From NCBI GenBank assembly GCA_016841965.1, contig JAEANN010000030.1, positions 1 through 64,000 on the forward strand: a stretch of DNA of 64,000 nt, written 5' to 3'. A model generated the notes under the pieces. That model was not told where the DNA came from. It saw only the letters and a list, made by a program, of their open reading frames with translations, and did not search any database. How positions within the stretch are numbered: position 1 is the stretch's first letter; each line of letters opens with the position of its first letter. Shown piece after piece: positions 34,764-43,907 of this stretch. Both the position numbers and the translations under genes were made by a program. The stretch is from Candidatus Roseilinea mizusawaensis (GTDB lineage Bacteria; Chloroflexota; Anaerolineae; J036; Brachytrichaceae).

Positions 34764-36100
34764 CGCGCTCCGCGAGCCCGGCCTTGGCAACCCAAAATCT
34801 GAAATCGAAAATCCCAAATCAAGTAGCCGGTTTGTTTGGGCTAATCGGCCTGCTCATTCTCATGGCCGGCTGTGAGGCGATGCCGCAAAGCACGCCGGCC
34901 GAAAGCGTTTTTCCGTCCCCCGTTGCTTTTGTAACGGCGGTCCCCTTGCCTCAGGCAACGTCTACCCCAACCCCTCAGCCGATAGTTGAGCCGACATTGC
35001 CACCCCCGACCATCGCTCCAAAGCGTATGCCGATTGACAGCACTGCTGCCATCGGCCTGTGGAGCAGCCGTATCACCTCCACGCAGACTTTTACCGGCGT
35101 GGTCGATCTGGTTCAGGGGCCGGTTGGGTTTGATCTGCGCAATACCAACGCGGCTTTGATCAACGTGACTGGCCGGCAGGTCTACTATGGCTATGCCGAG
35201 ACCGCCTCGCAAGTGGCTCAGGAACATCCAGATTGGCTGCTGTATGACAGGAACAAGAAATTGGCCCTGGCGCCCAACGGAGCGCCGTTGTTGAACATTC
35301 GCAACGAAGCGGTGCGCCAACAACTGGCCGATGATGTGCGCCGGCTGGTCTATGACCAGGGCTACGATGGCATTGTGCTGGATGGAGTCGGCGACGGCCT
35401 GATACGATCCACCACACCGCCGGTGTACACCGGCACCACTCCGTTCACCGTCCAGCAACGCCGCGACGCAGTGGAAGGGTTGTTGCGCGCGATTCGTGCT
35501 GCGTTGCCGGACAAGCTCGTCATCGTCGGCGGATACGCCTGGCAAGATGGCGCTGCCTTCAATGCCGGCGTATCCGAAGCTCAGGAACTTGCAAGTCTTG
35601 CCGATGGCGTCCACATCACCCAGTTCCTCCGCGCGCCCTATAGCAAGACCCTGGAGTTTAAGTCTGAAACTAACTGGAAGCGTGATGTGGATTATCTGGC
35701 ATCCATCTCGCGCGATGGCAAGATTGTGTTGATCACGACTGCCCTGGACGCTGCCGACATTCCTGCCGATACGCTGAAGCAATGGCTGAACTACAGTGTG
35801 GCTTCGTATCTGATGGGCAAGAACGGCCCGCGCACGTATTTCCAGTTTGATCCAGCCGGCAGCCTCGATTTTGCAACTGATCCGGTCTTGTCCGCCCCCA
35901 TCGGCGCCCCGCTGGAAGCGTATGCCAAGTTGGACAGTGACATCTATCGCCGTGTGTTCGCCAACGGCATTGTACTGGTCAACCCGACCAGCAAAACACA
36001 GGAAGCCGATCTGGGCAGCGAATATCGCGCCCTGTCGGGCGATTTGGTGCAGAAAGTCACCATGTCGGCCAACACCGGCCTGATCCTGTTGAAGCCGTAG
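34760..36100 (+). CDS. Lipoprotein with glycoside-hydrolase-like TIM barrel
   Basis: The 446-residue protein has a lipoprotein signal with lipobox LMAGC (Cys38), then a Pro/Thr-rich linker. The core domain resembles hypothetical glycosyl hydrolase families (GHL15-like): YYGYAETASQVAQEHPDWL, then YDGIVLDGVGD (about 213-223) with an Asp at a catalytic-type strand end, and DGVHITQF. The substrate is unknown. ATG 34760 lies at the edge of the heptad repeat, and residues 10-22 are themselves coded by a second heptad tract (34795-34820), so the N-terminus may have been extended by repeat DNA. Confidence 0.65.
   Translation: MSRSASPALATQNLKSKIPNQVAGLFGLIGLLILMAGCEAMPQSTPAESVFPSPVAFVTAVPLPQATSTPTPQPIVEPTLPPPTIAPKRMPIDSTAAIGLWSSRITSTQTFTGVVDLVQGPVGFDLRNTNAALINVTGRQVYYGYAETASQVAQEHPDWLLYDRNKKLALAPNGAPLLNIRNEAVRQQLADDVRRLVYDQGYDGIVLDGVGDGLIRSTTPPVYTGTTPFTVQQRRDAVEGLLRAIRAALPDKLVIVGGYAWQDGAAFNAGVSEAQELASLADGVHITQFLRAPYSKTLEFKSETNWKRDVDYLASISRDGKIVLITTALDAADIPADTLKQWLNYSVASYLMGKNGPRTYFQFDPAGSLDFATDPVLSAPIGAPLEAYAKLDSDIYRRVFANGIVLVNPTSKTQEADLGSEYRALSGDLVQKVTMSANTGLILLKP
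34795..34820. repeat. Second heptanucleotide tract (4 units of AAATC period 7)
   Basis: AAATC occurs at 34795, 34802, 34809 and 34816, exactly 7 bp apart, within the first codons of the lipoprotein gene and 30 bp after the CAGA-type tract. The unit sequence differs from its neighbour, yet the period is the same. Confidence 0.75.
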
Positions 36101-36218
36101 ATTGTGCCCTTCATAACCGCCCTGAGCCGCGCGCGCTTTGGGTGTGCCCGACTATCTGGATGACGCCACGCCACGTCGGTTACACTTGGGCCAACGAATC
36201 AGGAGGCGGAAATAACCG

Positions 36219-36782
36219 ATGATGCGCGTTGCCTTTCATCAGTATGCTCAGCACGACCAGAGCCAATCGTGGGAATGGATCGATGGGGCGCTTGATTTAT
36301 TGCCGGCCCTGTCGCCGGCGCAGCGCCGTGTGCAATCCTTCCTCATGCAGCATATGAGCGAGTATGCTGAGCTGAATCAGATCGGCATCGTCATTCCCGG
36401 CCCTTTTGCCGTGCGCATGCCAGAGGAGATGCAGCGCGGCCGCGAGCCAGACCTGCTGTTTGTCCCCAACACCTTTGTCGACACCATTCAGGAGAACTAC
36501 GTCAACAGTCACGGCGTCACGATTGCAGTCGAGATCGCCGATGCCCGCACCCGCTACCGCGATCGCGTCGATAAGTTCAACGATTATCAATCAGCCGGCA
36601 TTCCAGAATACTGGATCATCGACGTGGACGCGCAAGAGGCCCTTTTCTTCCGGCTACAGCATGACAACCAATATCACGAAGCTGATGTGTCGGAAGACGG
36701 CGTCTATCATTCAGCCGTGCTGAAAGGCTATGCGCTCGATCCGCGCCGGCTCTGGCAGGATTACCCTGACGAGCCGGCCTGA
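36219..36782 (+). CDS. Uma2-family (DUF820) PD-(D/E)XK nuclease-like protein
   Basis: The 187-residue protein fits the Uma2/DUF820 family: GREPDLLFVPN (about 74-84, the catalytic Asp), VAVEI-type strand TIAVEIADA (about 101-109, the E of ExK), YRDRVDKFNDYQSAGIPEYWIID (about 113-135, quoted by its key parts DKFNDY and AGIPEYWIID). Members are abundant in Chloroflexota and cyanobacteria and are thought to be restriction-like nucleases of unknown role. An AGGAGG site precedes the ATG. Confidence 0.88.
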   Translation: MMRVAFHQYAQHDQSQSWEWIDGALDLLPALSPAQRRVQSFLMQHMSEYAELNQIGIVIPGPFAVRMPEEMQRGREPDLLFVPNTFVDTIQENYVNSHGVTIAVEIADARTRYRDRVDKFNDYQSAGIPEYWIIDVDAQEALFFRLQHDNQYHEADVSEDGVYHSAVLKGYALDPRRLWQDYPDEPA

Positions 36783-36783
36783 C

Positions 36784-36818
36784 ACGCAATTCCGAATACG
36801 CACTACGCAATACGCACC
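36784..36818. repeat. Heptanucleotide repeat tract (5 units)
   Basis: ACGCAAT, TCCGAAT, ACGCACT, ACGCAAT and ACGCACC form an exact 7-bp series starting at the Uma2 stop codon and ending seven bases before the hisS ATG. The unit TCCGAAT also occurs in the ccmA tract. Confidence 0.85.
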
Positions 36819-36825
36819 ACATCCC

Positions 36826-38130
36826 ATGCCAAAATTCAAAAGTGTCAAAGGAATGCAAGATATCCTCCCAGAGGAGGAACCCGTCTGGTCACATGTCACC
36901 GGCGCGGCCGTTTCTATTGCCCGCCGATTTGGCTTTGCAAAGATCGATACTCCCGTCCTCGAGTCGACCGCTTTATTTGCCCGCGGTGTGGGCGAAGACA
37001 CAGATATTGTGTCAAAAGAGATGTACTCATTCATCGATCGCGGCCGCGAAGGTGAGCAGGGCGAGTCGCTTACCTTGCGCCCTGAATTCACTGCCGGCGT
37101 GATGCGGGCCTATATTGAGAATGGGCTGTCCTCGCGCCCTCAGCCGCAGAAGTTGTACTCGCTTGGCGCCATCTTCCGCCGCGAGCGCCCCCAGAAGCTG
37201 CGCTATCGTCAGTTCAACCAGTTCAACGCCGAAATCATCGGTAGCGCCGATCCGGTCGCCGACCTGGAGATTTTGCTGTTGGCGTACACGCTGCACAAAG
37301 AGCTGGGTTTTAAGAATCTTAATTTTCAGATCAACAGCACCGGCGATCCGGAGTGCAAGCCGCGCTATATCGAGGCGCTGAAAGCTTACCTGGCGCCATA
37401 CGCCGAAAAGCTTGCCCCGACCGACCGTGATCGGCTGCAACGCAATCCGTTGCGTGTGCTCGACAGCAAAGAGCGCGAGACGCAGCCTTATCTGGCCGAC
37501 GCCCCGCACATCCTGGACTATCTGAACGATGAATGTCGTGCGCACTTCAATGAGTTGCTGGGCTATCTTGAGGCGCTCGGCATTCCCTATACCCTAAATC
37601 ACCGCCTGGTGCGCGGCCTGGACTATTACACCAAAACCGTGTTCGAGTTGTGGGGCGAAGGGTTGGGTGCGCAGGCGGCGTTGTGTGGTGGTGGTCGCTA
37701 TGACGGCCTGATTGAATTGTTGGGCGGCCCCCCGACGCCTGGCGTGGGGTTCGCCGCTGGTATCGAGCGCATTGTGCACGTGATGCGCGAGCAGGGCGTT
37801 ACTGTGCCGGCCCTGCCGCAGCCGCGCTTGTTTGTCGCCTATCAGGGCGACGCCGCCAAACAAGCGGCCGTCGCGCTGGCTTCTGACTTGCGCCTGCGCG
37901 GTATCGGCGCGCGTATTGCCTTCGATGGCCGCAGCTTGAAGGCTCAGTTCCGCGACGCAGATCGCTATGGCTGCGCCTACGTTGCAGTCATCGGCCCGGA
38001 TGAACTGGCTGCCGGCTCGGTCACGCTGCGCGATCTGGCTCGCAGTGCGCAACAGACGATGACTCGTGAGTCCTTTGGCGCTTGGGCGCTTCAGGCGCTG
38101 GCTGCGCGCAGCGCTCTAACGGTGTCCTGA
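36826..38130 (+). CDS. hisS: Histidyl-tRNA synthetase
   Basis: The 434-residue class II synthetase begins KFKSVKGMQDILPEEEPVW, a typical HisRS start, and has motif 2 (YSLGAIFRRERPQKLRYRQF, about 117-136), the HisRS-specific LVRGLDYYTKTVFE (about 262-275) and AGIERI-type motif 3 near 312. The C-terminal anticodon-binding domain follows. It charges tRNA-His. The upstream in-frame extension is excluded since it reads through the heptad repeat. Confidence 0.96.
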   Translation: MPKFKSVKGMQDILPEEEPVWSHVTGAAVSIARRFGFAKIDTPVLESTALFARGVGEDTDIVSKEMYSFIDRGREGEQGESLTLRPEFTAGVMRAYIENGLSSRPQPQKLYSLGAIFRRERPQKLRYRQFNQFNAEIIGSADPVADLEILLLAYTLHKELGFKNLNFQINSTGDPECKPRYIEALKAYLAPYAEKLAPTDRDRLQRNPLRVLDSKERETQPYLADAPHILDYLNDECRAHFNELLGYLEALGIPYTLNHRLVRGLDYYTKTVFELWGEGLGAQAALCGGGRYDGLIELLGGPPTPGVGFAAGIERIVHVMREQGVTVPALPQPRLFVAYQGDAAKQAAVALASDLRLRGIGARIAFDGRSLKAQFRDADRYGCAYVAVIGPDELAAGSVTLRDLARSAQQTMTRESFGAWALQALAARSALTVS

Positions 38131-38134
38131 TTCC

Positions 38135-39016
38135 ATGCAAAGCCAAATAGATCCGCCGGCCATTCACTCGGTCGCAGTTCTGGATCATCCCAAAATCGCC
38201 CGCACCGGCCAAGTCGCCGATGATATTGAGGCGGCGCTGCATAGTTGGGGTGTGACTGTCTATCGCGCCAGCACCTGGGATACGCCGGCAGTGCAGGCCA
38301 TTGCCGGCCATGTCGCGCTGCTGGTGGCGCTGGGCGGAGATGGCAGCACCCTGCGCGCCGCGCGTGTGGCTGCCCCGCATGGCGCGATGGTGGCTTCCGT
38401 TAACATGGGCCGGCTTGGCTTTTTGTCCGAAATGCGCCCTGACAATTGGCGTCAAGTCTTGCTGCGCATGGTGCGCGGCGACTACTGGGTCGAGGCGCGC
38501 ATGATGCTGACGGCGCGCGTCAGCCGCAATGCACAGGCCGGCGAGCCAGACACCCCTGATCTGCGCGACGCGTTGAACGACATCGTTATCAGCCGGGGCA
38601 CGCTGGCGCGCATGGTGCGCGTGCGCACACACGTGGACAGCGGCCTCTTGACCACCTATGCCTGCGATGGGTTGATCGTGGCTACGGCGACCGGCAGCAC
38701 TGCCTATGCGCTGGCTGCCGGCGGGCCGATTCTTCCTCCTCAACTGAGAAATATTGTGCTGGTGCCGATTGCCCCGCACCTTAGCCTTGATCGGGCTGTG
38801 GTGCTCTCGCAAGGCTCGGTCGTCGAGATGGTTGTGCATACCGATCACCAGGCGATTCTGACTGCCGATGGTCAGAGTGAAATCGTGCTTAATGACGGCG
38901 ACACAGTCACGGTTCGCGCCAGCGAGCATCTGGCGCGTTTTGCGCGCGTGCAGCCGGCCACGTACTTCTATCGCACCCTCATGGCGCGGTTGAAGCAAGA
39001 ACCGTGTGAATCATGA
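38135..39016 (+). CDS. nadK: NAD kinase
   Basis: The 293-residue protein phosphorylates NAD to NADP. It has the catalytic LGGDGSTLRAAR (Asp69), the NMGRLGFL loop near 91, DALNDIVI (about 147; the family usually reads NE, here ND), and the TATGSTAYALAAGGPI substrate motif near 187. It starts 4 bp after hisS. Its stop codon lies inside the next heptad repeat. Confidence 0.95.
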   Translation: MQSQIDPPAIHSVAVLDHPKIARTGQVADDIEAALHSWGVTVYRASTWDTPAVQAIAGHVALLVALGGDGSTLRAARVAAPHGAMVASVNMGRLGFLSEMRPDNWRQVLLRMVRGDYWVEARMMLTARVSRNAQAGEPDTPDLRDALNDIVISRGTLARMVRVRTHVDSGLLTTYACDGLIVATATGSTAYALAAGGPILPPQLRNIVLVPIAPHLSLDRAVVLSQGSVVEMVVHTDHQAILTADGQSEIVLNDGDTVTVRASEHLARFARVQPATYFYRTLMARLKQEPCES

Positions 39017-39068
39017 GTGGTGAGTGGTGAGTGATGAGTGATGAGTGATGAGTGGTGAGTGGTGATCT
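39013..39068. repeat. Heptanucleotide repeat tract (8 units, GAGTG period 7)
   Basis: GAGTG occurs at 39015, 39022, 39029, 39036, 39043, 39050 and 39057, all 7 bp apart; units alternate between ATGAGTG and GTGAGTG. The tract holds the stop codon of nadK and ends at the ATG of the M20 peptidase. Its many ATG and GTG triplets give false start codons for the next gene. Confidence 0.9.
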
Positions 39069-39069
39069 C

Positions 39070-40200
39070 ATGCAAGACTTGATGGCATATCTTCAGACGC
39101 AATTGCCGGGCATGACGGCGTTGCTGTCCGACCTGGTGAACATCGAGTCACACACCGACGACAAGGCCGGCGTTGATGCGGTGGGGCGCGTGATCGCCGC
39201 TATCTTGCGCGATCTAGGCGCGCACGTCCATATCGATCGGCAGGCCGAAGCCGGCGACCACCTGGTGGGCGTCTTCAACGCTGGGAGCGGATCGCCGATC
39301 AGCCTGTATCTGCACATGGACACGGTCTATCCGGCCGGCACGCTGGCCCAGCGCCCGGTGCGTGTCGTCGATGGCCGATTGTATGGGCCGGGCGCCAACG
39401 ATATGAAAGCCAGTCACGTGGTGGCGCTGTATGCGCTGCGCGCGTTGCGCGCAACCGGTTTGTGGCCGACACGCGAGATGCGCCTGGTCTTCACCTCAGA
39501 CGAGGAGACCGGCAGTCACACCTCGCGCAAGCTGATTGAGGATACCGCGCGCGACGCAGCGCTGGCGATGGTGATGGAGCCGGCCTTGCCCGATGGCGGG
39601 TTAAAGTCATCGCGCAAGGGCACCGGCCTGTTCAAGGTGGTGGCGCGTGGCAAGGCGTCGCATGCCGGCGCGGCCCATGCACTGGGCGTCAACGCTATTC
39701 AGGAGATTGCGCATCAGGTGTTGAAGGTGCAGGCGCTGACAGACTACCAACGCGGCGTGACCTTCAGCGTCGGCGCAATCCGAGGCGGGGGTGTGACGAA
39801 TGTCGTGCCCGATTATGCGGAGCTGGAAGTGGATACGCGGGTCAGTCGTGCGGAAGACGCAGAGTGGGTGCGCAGCGTGATGATGGGATTGACACCGGTG
39901 TTGGCCGGCTCATCCCTCGAAGTGACCGGCGAGTTGAACCGTCCCCCGATGGAATGCGACGCCGAACGCATTGCCACTTTTGACCGTGTGCGAGAGATTG
40001 GCCGTGCGATTGGTCTGGAACTGACGCACGGTCCGAGCGGCGGCGGCAGCGATGCCTCGTTCACTGCTGCGCTGGGTGTGCCGACGCTCGACGGGTTTGG
40101 CGCCGTGGGGGATGGCGCACACGCGCTGCACGAGCATGTCGTCTTGAGCAGCCTGCCGGAGCGGGCGGCCCTGTGCGCCGCGGTGCTTTCGGCGTGGTGA
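39070..40200 (+). CDS. M20-family metallopeptidase, carboxypeptidase G2-like
   Basis: The 376-residue protein has the two-zinc site of M20 hydrolases: LHMDTVYP (His82, Asp84), GPGANDMKAS (bridging Asp about 114), SDEETGSH (catalytic Glu and ligand Glu about 148-149), a dimerisation domain, and the final His in LHEHVV. Members cleave C-terminal glutamate from folates or peptides, or deacylate amino acids. ATG 39070 is preferred to 39052, which lies within the heptad repeat. Confidence 0.9.
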   Translation: MQDLMAYLQTQLPGMTALLSDLVNIESHTDDKAGVDAVGRVIAAILRDLGAHVHIDRQAEAGDHLVGVFNAGSGSPISLYLHMDTVYPAGTLAQRPVRVVDGRLYGPGANDMKASHVVALYALRALRATGLWPTREMRLVFTSDEETGSHTSRKLIEDTARDAALAMVMEPALPDGGLKSSRKGTGLFKVVARGKASHAGAAHALGVNAIQEIAHQVLKVQALTDYQRGVTFSVGAIRGGGVTNVVPDYAELEVDTRVSRAEDAEWVRSVMMGLTPVLAGSSLEVTGELNRPPMECDAERIATFDRVREIGRAIGLELTHGPSGGGSDASFTAALGVPTLDGFGAVGDGAHALHEHVVLSSLPERAALCAAVLSAW

Positions 40201-40228
40201 TTGGTGCGGCGGGTACAATCAGGCGCGC

Positions 40229-41851
40229 ATGGCCTATGCCCCTGTGACTTCAAGTCCTCAGCCGGCAAAGCCGGGCCGGCCCGGTTGCGCGCGCTGGCTG
40301 CTGATTGCGCCGTTGTCATTGAGCGCCCTGCTGGTTGCGGCCCTGGCGGTGGTGTGGGTGGTGTTCGAACAGCAGTACGGAAACCGCATTTATCCCGGCA
40401 TCGTCATCGGCAATGTGCCGGTGGGCAACCTCACGCCGGCCGAAGCAGCCAACCGTGTGCGGCGCCGCTACGAGTCACAAAATCTGGTCACGTTCCAGTT
40501 CGGCGAGCAGAAGTGGTTTGCACCCTGGCGCGAGATTGGTATCCGGGTGAAAGCCGAAGATGCAACCCGGCAGGCTTTTGAGATTGGTCGGTTGGGCCGG
40601 CCCGATCAACGCTGGTCCGACTGGCAAAGCCGCCAGTCTGTGGTAGTCGCGTTCACGTTTGACCCGCAAGCCGCGCGCGGCTTTTTGCAGAGCTACAAGG
40701 CCCAGGTCTATCTTGCCCCGCGCGATGCGCGTGTGGAGATTGACGCAGCGCAAGGGATGGCCCATGCCGCCCCGGCTGCGCCGGGCCGCGAGTTGGATGT
40801 GGATGCCACCCTGCGCAATGTGTTTGCGCTGGCGATGACGCAACAGCCGGTGTCGGTCATCACCCGCGAGGTTGCGCCGGCCATCTCTGATGTGTCGGGC
40901 GCCGTCAATCAGTTGAATGACTGGCTGCGACGCCCGTTCGATCTCCATGTGTGGTGGGCAGGGGGATGGATCACACGTACGGTCACCCCGCAGGAGCGGG
41001 TGGGCTGGGTGCGCGCAGAGCTTGACTCTGGCCGATGGGTGGCGCGCTGGGACCCGGCGGGGGTGCGCAGTTTTTTGGCCGGCTTGCCGGCCGAGTTGCC
41101 CGATGGCGCAGAAGCGCGCGCCGAATTGCGCCTGGACGAGGCAGCAGAGATGGTTCGTGTTGCATTCCAGCGCCGCGAGCCGGGGCTGTGGCTGATCGCG
41201 CTGCACGGCGAGCATCGCCACATCATCGAGCCGGGCGACACCTTTGAATCGCTGGGGGATCGTTTTGGTGTTCCGGTGGCGCGCTTGTTGTCGGCCAATC
41301 CCGACATCTGGCAGGCCGGCTTCTCGGTTGGCCAGTCGATCACGATTCCCCATCAGGGCATCATGATGCCGCTGCCGATCACCCCCACCAACTTGAAGCG
41401 CATCGAAGTCGATTTGACGACGCAGACGTTGTGGGCCTACGACGGCGCAACGCTGGCGCTGTCGGCCACGATCTCATCGGGCATTCCAAAGTGGCGCACG
41501 CTGACGGGCGTCTTTCAGGTGCTGGAGCACGTGGACCAGGCGTACAACAAGCTGGCCCGCATCAAAATGCCGAACTGGTTGAGCATCTATGATATCGGCG
41601 AGCCGGGCGAAAGTCTGACGAATGGCATTCACGCGCTGCCGGTGCTGGGCAGCGGCAGGCGGTTGTGGGCCGGCTATCTGGGCACGCCGGTGTCGTTTGG
41701 CTGTGTGGTGCTGGGCATCGAAGACAGCGACTTCATCTATCGCTGGGCCGAGCTGGGCACGCCGGTGTTGATCTATGGCAAGACGCCGCCCAGCCCATTC
41801 ACCTACGACGATCTGATCGAGGCGCAGCAGAAAGCCGGCGGGGGGCAATAG
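40229..41851 (+). CDS. L,D-transpeptidase (YkuD) with peptidoglycan-binding and LysM-like domains
   Basis: The 540-residue exported protein has a membrane anchor (residues 22-46), a peptidoglycan-binding domain seen next to VanW-type proteins (about 50-230, NVPVGNLTPAEAANRV), a LysM-like module (about 328-372, IIEPGDTFESLGDRFGVP) and a YkuD domain (about 380-515). The catalytic Cys492 lies in SFGC where most relatives have SHGC; His466-region GIHALP supplies the other catalytic histidine. It cross-links peptidoglycan or tethers proteins to it. A TACAAT box lies nine bases before the ATG, so the mRNA may be nearly leaderless. Confidence 0.85.
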   Translation: MAYAPVTSSPQPAKPGRPGCARWLLIAPLSLSALLVAALAVVWVVFEQQYGNRIYPGIVIGNVPVGNLTPAEAANRVRRRYESQNLVTFQFGEQKWFAPWREIGIRVKAEDATRQAFEIGRLGRPDQRWSDWQSRQSVVVAFTFDPQAARGFLQSYKAQVYLAPRDARVEIDAAQGMAHAAPAAPGRELDVDATLRNVFALAMTQQPVSVITREVAPAISDVSGAVNQLNDWLRRPFDLHVWWAGGWITRTVTPQERVGWVRAELDSGRWVARWDPAGVRSFLAGLPAELPDGAEARAELRLDEAAEMVRVAFQRREPGLWLIALHGEHRHIIEPGDTFESLGDRFGVPVARLLSANPDIWQAGFSVGQSITIPHQGIMMPLPITPTNLKRIEVDLTTQTLWAYDGATLALSATISSGIPKWRTLTGVFQVLEHVDQAYNKLARIKMPNWLSIYDIGEPGESLTNGIHALPVLGSGRRLWAGYLGTPVSFGCVVLGIEDSDFIYRWAELGTPVLIYGKTPPSPFTYDDLIEAQQKAGGGQ

Positions 41852-41852
41852 C

Positions 41853-43061
41853 CTACCCAGGCTTGCGACCACTTACCGCAAATTCGAGCAGTTCTTTCTT
41901 GGAGTTGCGCTTGCGCAGGGGAGTGATGGCAACGTTGACAAACCCTAGGCGCTCCAGAATCTCTGCGTAAAGCGTCTCCACCGGCACAAGTGTGTCGTAG
42001 AACTTTGAGTTGCCCACCACGTAGAAAACGCTTGCGCCCGGGGCCAGCGCGTCCCGCGCGCTGGCAAGGTGCTGCGAGATGTCCACAAAGTACTTGTGAA
42101 CGTAGTTTGCCAGCAGCGCGCTGTGGCGCGTGATGCACTGGATCATGTCGTTGAACCCATCGACATGAATGGCTTCTCCGTTGGGCGTCCATGTCTGAAG
42201 CCGGCTGGTTGCGGCTCCCCATGTGCCCCCGATCGCCTGCCAGTCAAGCTCGGCTGCCTCGCGCGCCTCGCTGAGAAATCCCATCCAGTACATATAGGGG
42301 CGCAGTTCGCGGATATAGCTCATTCGGTTGGGGTAGGGTGGCGAAGTGATGATAGCGTCGTATGGCGCGTCGCCGGCCGGCGTATGTCTCGCATCCCCGC
42401 GCTCAATCCGGGCGTGGCCAGGAATAGGTTCCTCCGCTGAACTGATGATCTCATCAGCAATCTGCGTGTAGCGGCGTGCCAACACGCTTGATTCCTGTGA
42501 ATCGAACAGACCGGCCTGCTCCTGCTTGAACGACATGCTCTGATGATTGAAGGTGGCGTTTGAGCACTCGATGAGCAGCCGGCAAAATGCCACCATCAAC
42601 AAATCATAGGTTTTGGATTCGGTTGGACAACGGTCCAGAATCGACTGGCGCAGTCGGGCCAGGAAAAGCAGTCTGTCCTCTCGCCACCATCGCTCGATGT
42701 TCGCTATTGGCGGTGTCCACACACGGGTCTGTGTCATTGCTCCGGCGCAGCGCGCCGCGTCACTTGCGATGCTGCGAGTTGTCTTCAGTTCGGCGATTGG
42801 GTAGTTTGTTGTCTTTGCGCGGGCCAGCCAGACCAGAAATGGGTTAATCTCAAGCGCGTCGCAGGCGATGCCTCTTTGAGCGCAAACAAGCGCAGTTGTG
42901 CCGGTGCCGCAAAACGGCTCCAGAACCCGTCTGACTTCCGGGTGCTGATCGAGGAAGTCGTTGACCAGCTTGACAGAGTAGGCTGGCGTGAGACGCAACC
43001 AGCCATGCCGCCCCAGGCGAAGATTCGGTTTGAAAGTCAGTTCTGCATTCCGCTTATTCAT
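41853..43061 (-). CDS. Site-specific DNA methyltransferase (amino-MTase, SPPY type)
   Basis: The 402-residue protein has the SAM-binding motif LEPFCGTGTT (47-56) and the catalytic motif SPPYPNR (240-246), with about 180 residues between them that would hold the target-recognition region, i.e. alpha-type order. SPPY is typical of N4-cytosine methyltransferases, though N6-adenine cannot be excluded. It overlaps the upstream gene by 8 bp and is probably the modification enzyme of a type II system. It converges with the transpeptidase gene, with only one base between them. Confidence 0.85.
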   Translation of the reverse strand: MNKRNAELTFKPNLRLGRHGWLRLTPAYSVKLVNDFLDQHPEVRRVLEPFCGTGTTALVCAQRGIACDALEINPFLVWLARAKTTNYPIAELKTTRSIASDAARCAGAMTQTRVWTPPIANIERWWREDRLLFLARLRQSILDRCPTESKTYDLLMVAFCRLLIECSNATFNHQSMSFKQEQAGLFDSQESSVLARRYTQIADEIISSAEEPIPGHARIERGDARHTPAGDAPYDAIITSPPYPNRMSYIRELRPYMYWMGFLSEAREAAELDWQAIGGTWGAATSRLQTWTPNGEAIHVDGFNDMIQCITRHSALLANYVHKYFVDISQHLASARDALAPGASVFYVVGNSKFYDTLVPVETLYAEILERLGFVNVAITPLRKRNSKKELLEFAVSGRKPG

Positions 43062-43869
43062 CGGCTGTCAACAGCACCTTAAGTGCACCCTCAACACTTG
43101 CCTTGATTATCGGCGAGTGAGCCTGGAAGAACCAGGCCAGATCGTAGCCCAGAATATCACGGCAGAAAGTATAGGTTGACTGCCAGGGCGCGCCGCGCAA
43201 CATGCCCCGAAGGATGAGCCACTTCTCGTGTTGGTAGCGAATGGCTATGTCATTGTCGATCTGGCTGGACAACAGCACGACTACAGGCAAGTATCCGTCT
43301 GCGTAGGCTGTTGCGGCATTGGCAATGTCCGCGTTCTGGCGTTTGGAATCTTTGCTCTTGTAGCCCTGACGCACCTCGAACACCGCACCCTTGAGAACGC
43401 CGGCAATCTCTTTTGCCACGCCTACCACTGAGCAACCTTCACGCAGCCAGCGTTGCATTTCTATGCGCTTGCGCTGATTTGCTATGTCGGCCAGCGCAAT
43501 TTTGCCGTCCAATGCCAGTTTCCGTGTTTTGCTCTGATACACTGTTGTGTAGCTCCATCTGGCTTGATCCGGCCCAAGCCCGAGATGGTCTTGAATGATC
43601 TGGCGGAATACCTCTTCACAACCGATTCCAATCTGGCGATACACGGAGGTAATGCCGCCGGCAGCCTTATGCGCAGCATACATGAGAGGATTGTCGAGAC
43701 CGAACCACTCATAGAAGGCGTCTGACCGATACAGTTGCTGGAATTGCTCAAGCGATAACCCGGTTGCATATCCCTGACCAAATTTGGGTCGATAGTGCCG
43801 GCATGTCTGAATTCGCCCCAGAAGGATTTGCAGGTATCGTTGGTCGTGATCTGTTGCTGTATTTGCCAT
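43054..43869 (-). CDS. Probable type II restriction endonuclease partner
   Basis: The 271-residue protein has no family I can name with confidence. A segment at 164-182 (FEVRQGYKSKDSKRQNADI) resembles the core of restriction enzymes, with E-x-R in the place of the PD-(D/E)XK lysine. It is followed by a hydrophobic strand (YLPVVVLLSSQ). It is translationally coupled to the methyltransferase gene (8-bp overlap, same strand). The codon usage is more AT-rich than the neighbours, a hint of transfer. The nuclease role rests mainly on context. Confidence 0.6.
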   Translation of the reverse strand: MANTATDHDQRYLQILLGRIQTCRHYRPKFGQGYATGLSLEQFQQLYRSDAFYEWFGLDNPLMYAAHKAAGGITSVYRQIGIGCEEVFRQIIQDHLGLGPDQARWSYTTVYQSKTRKLALDGKIALADIANQRKRIEMQRWLREGCSVVGVAKEIAGVLKGAVFEVRQGYKSKDSKRQNADIANAATAYADGYLPVVVLLSSQIDNDIAIRYQHEKWLILRGMLRGAPWQSTYTFCRDILGYDLAWFFQAHSPIIKASVEGALKVLLTADE

Positions 43870-43907
43870 ACGCCTCTTTTCTCATGGCATGGACTGTTGA
43901 AATCCTG

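Noticed and set aside
39013-39068. CRISPR-like array
   Set aside because: Units are 7 bp with no spacers; it is a tandem repeat.
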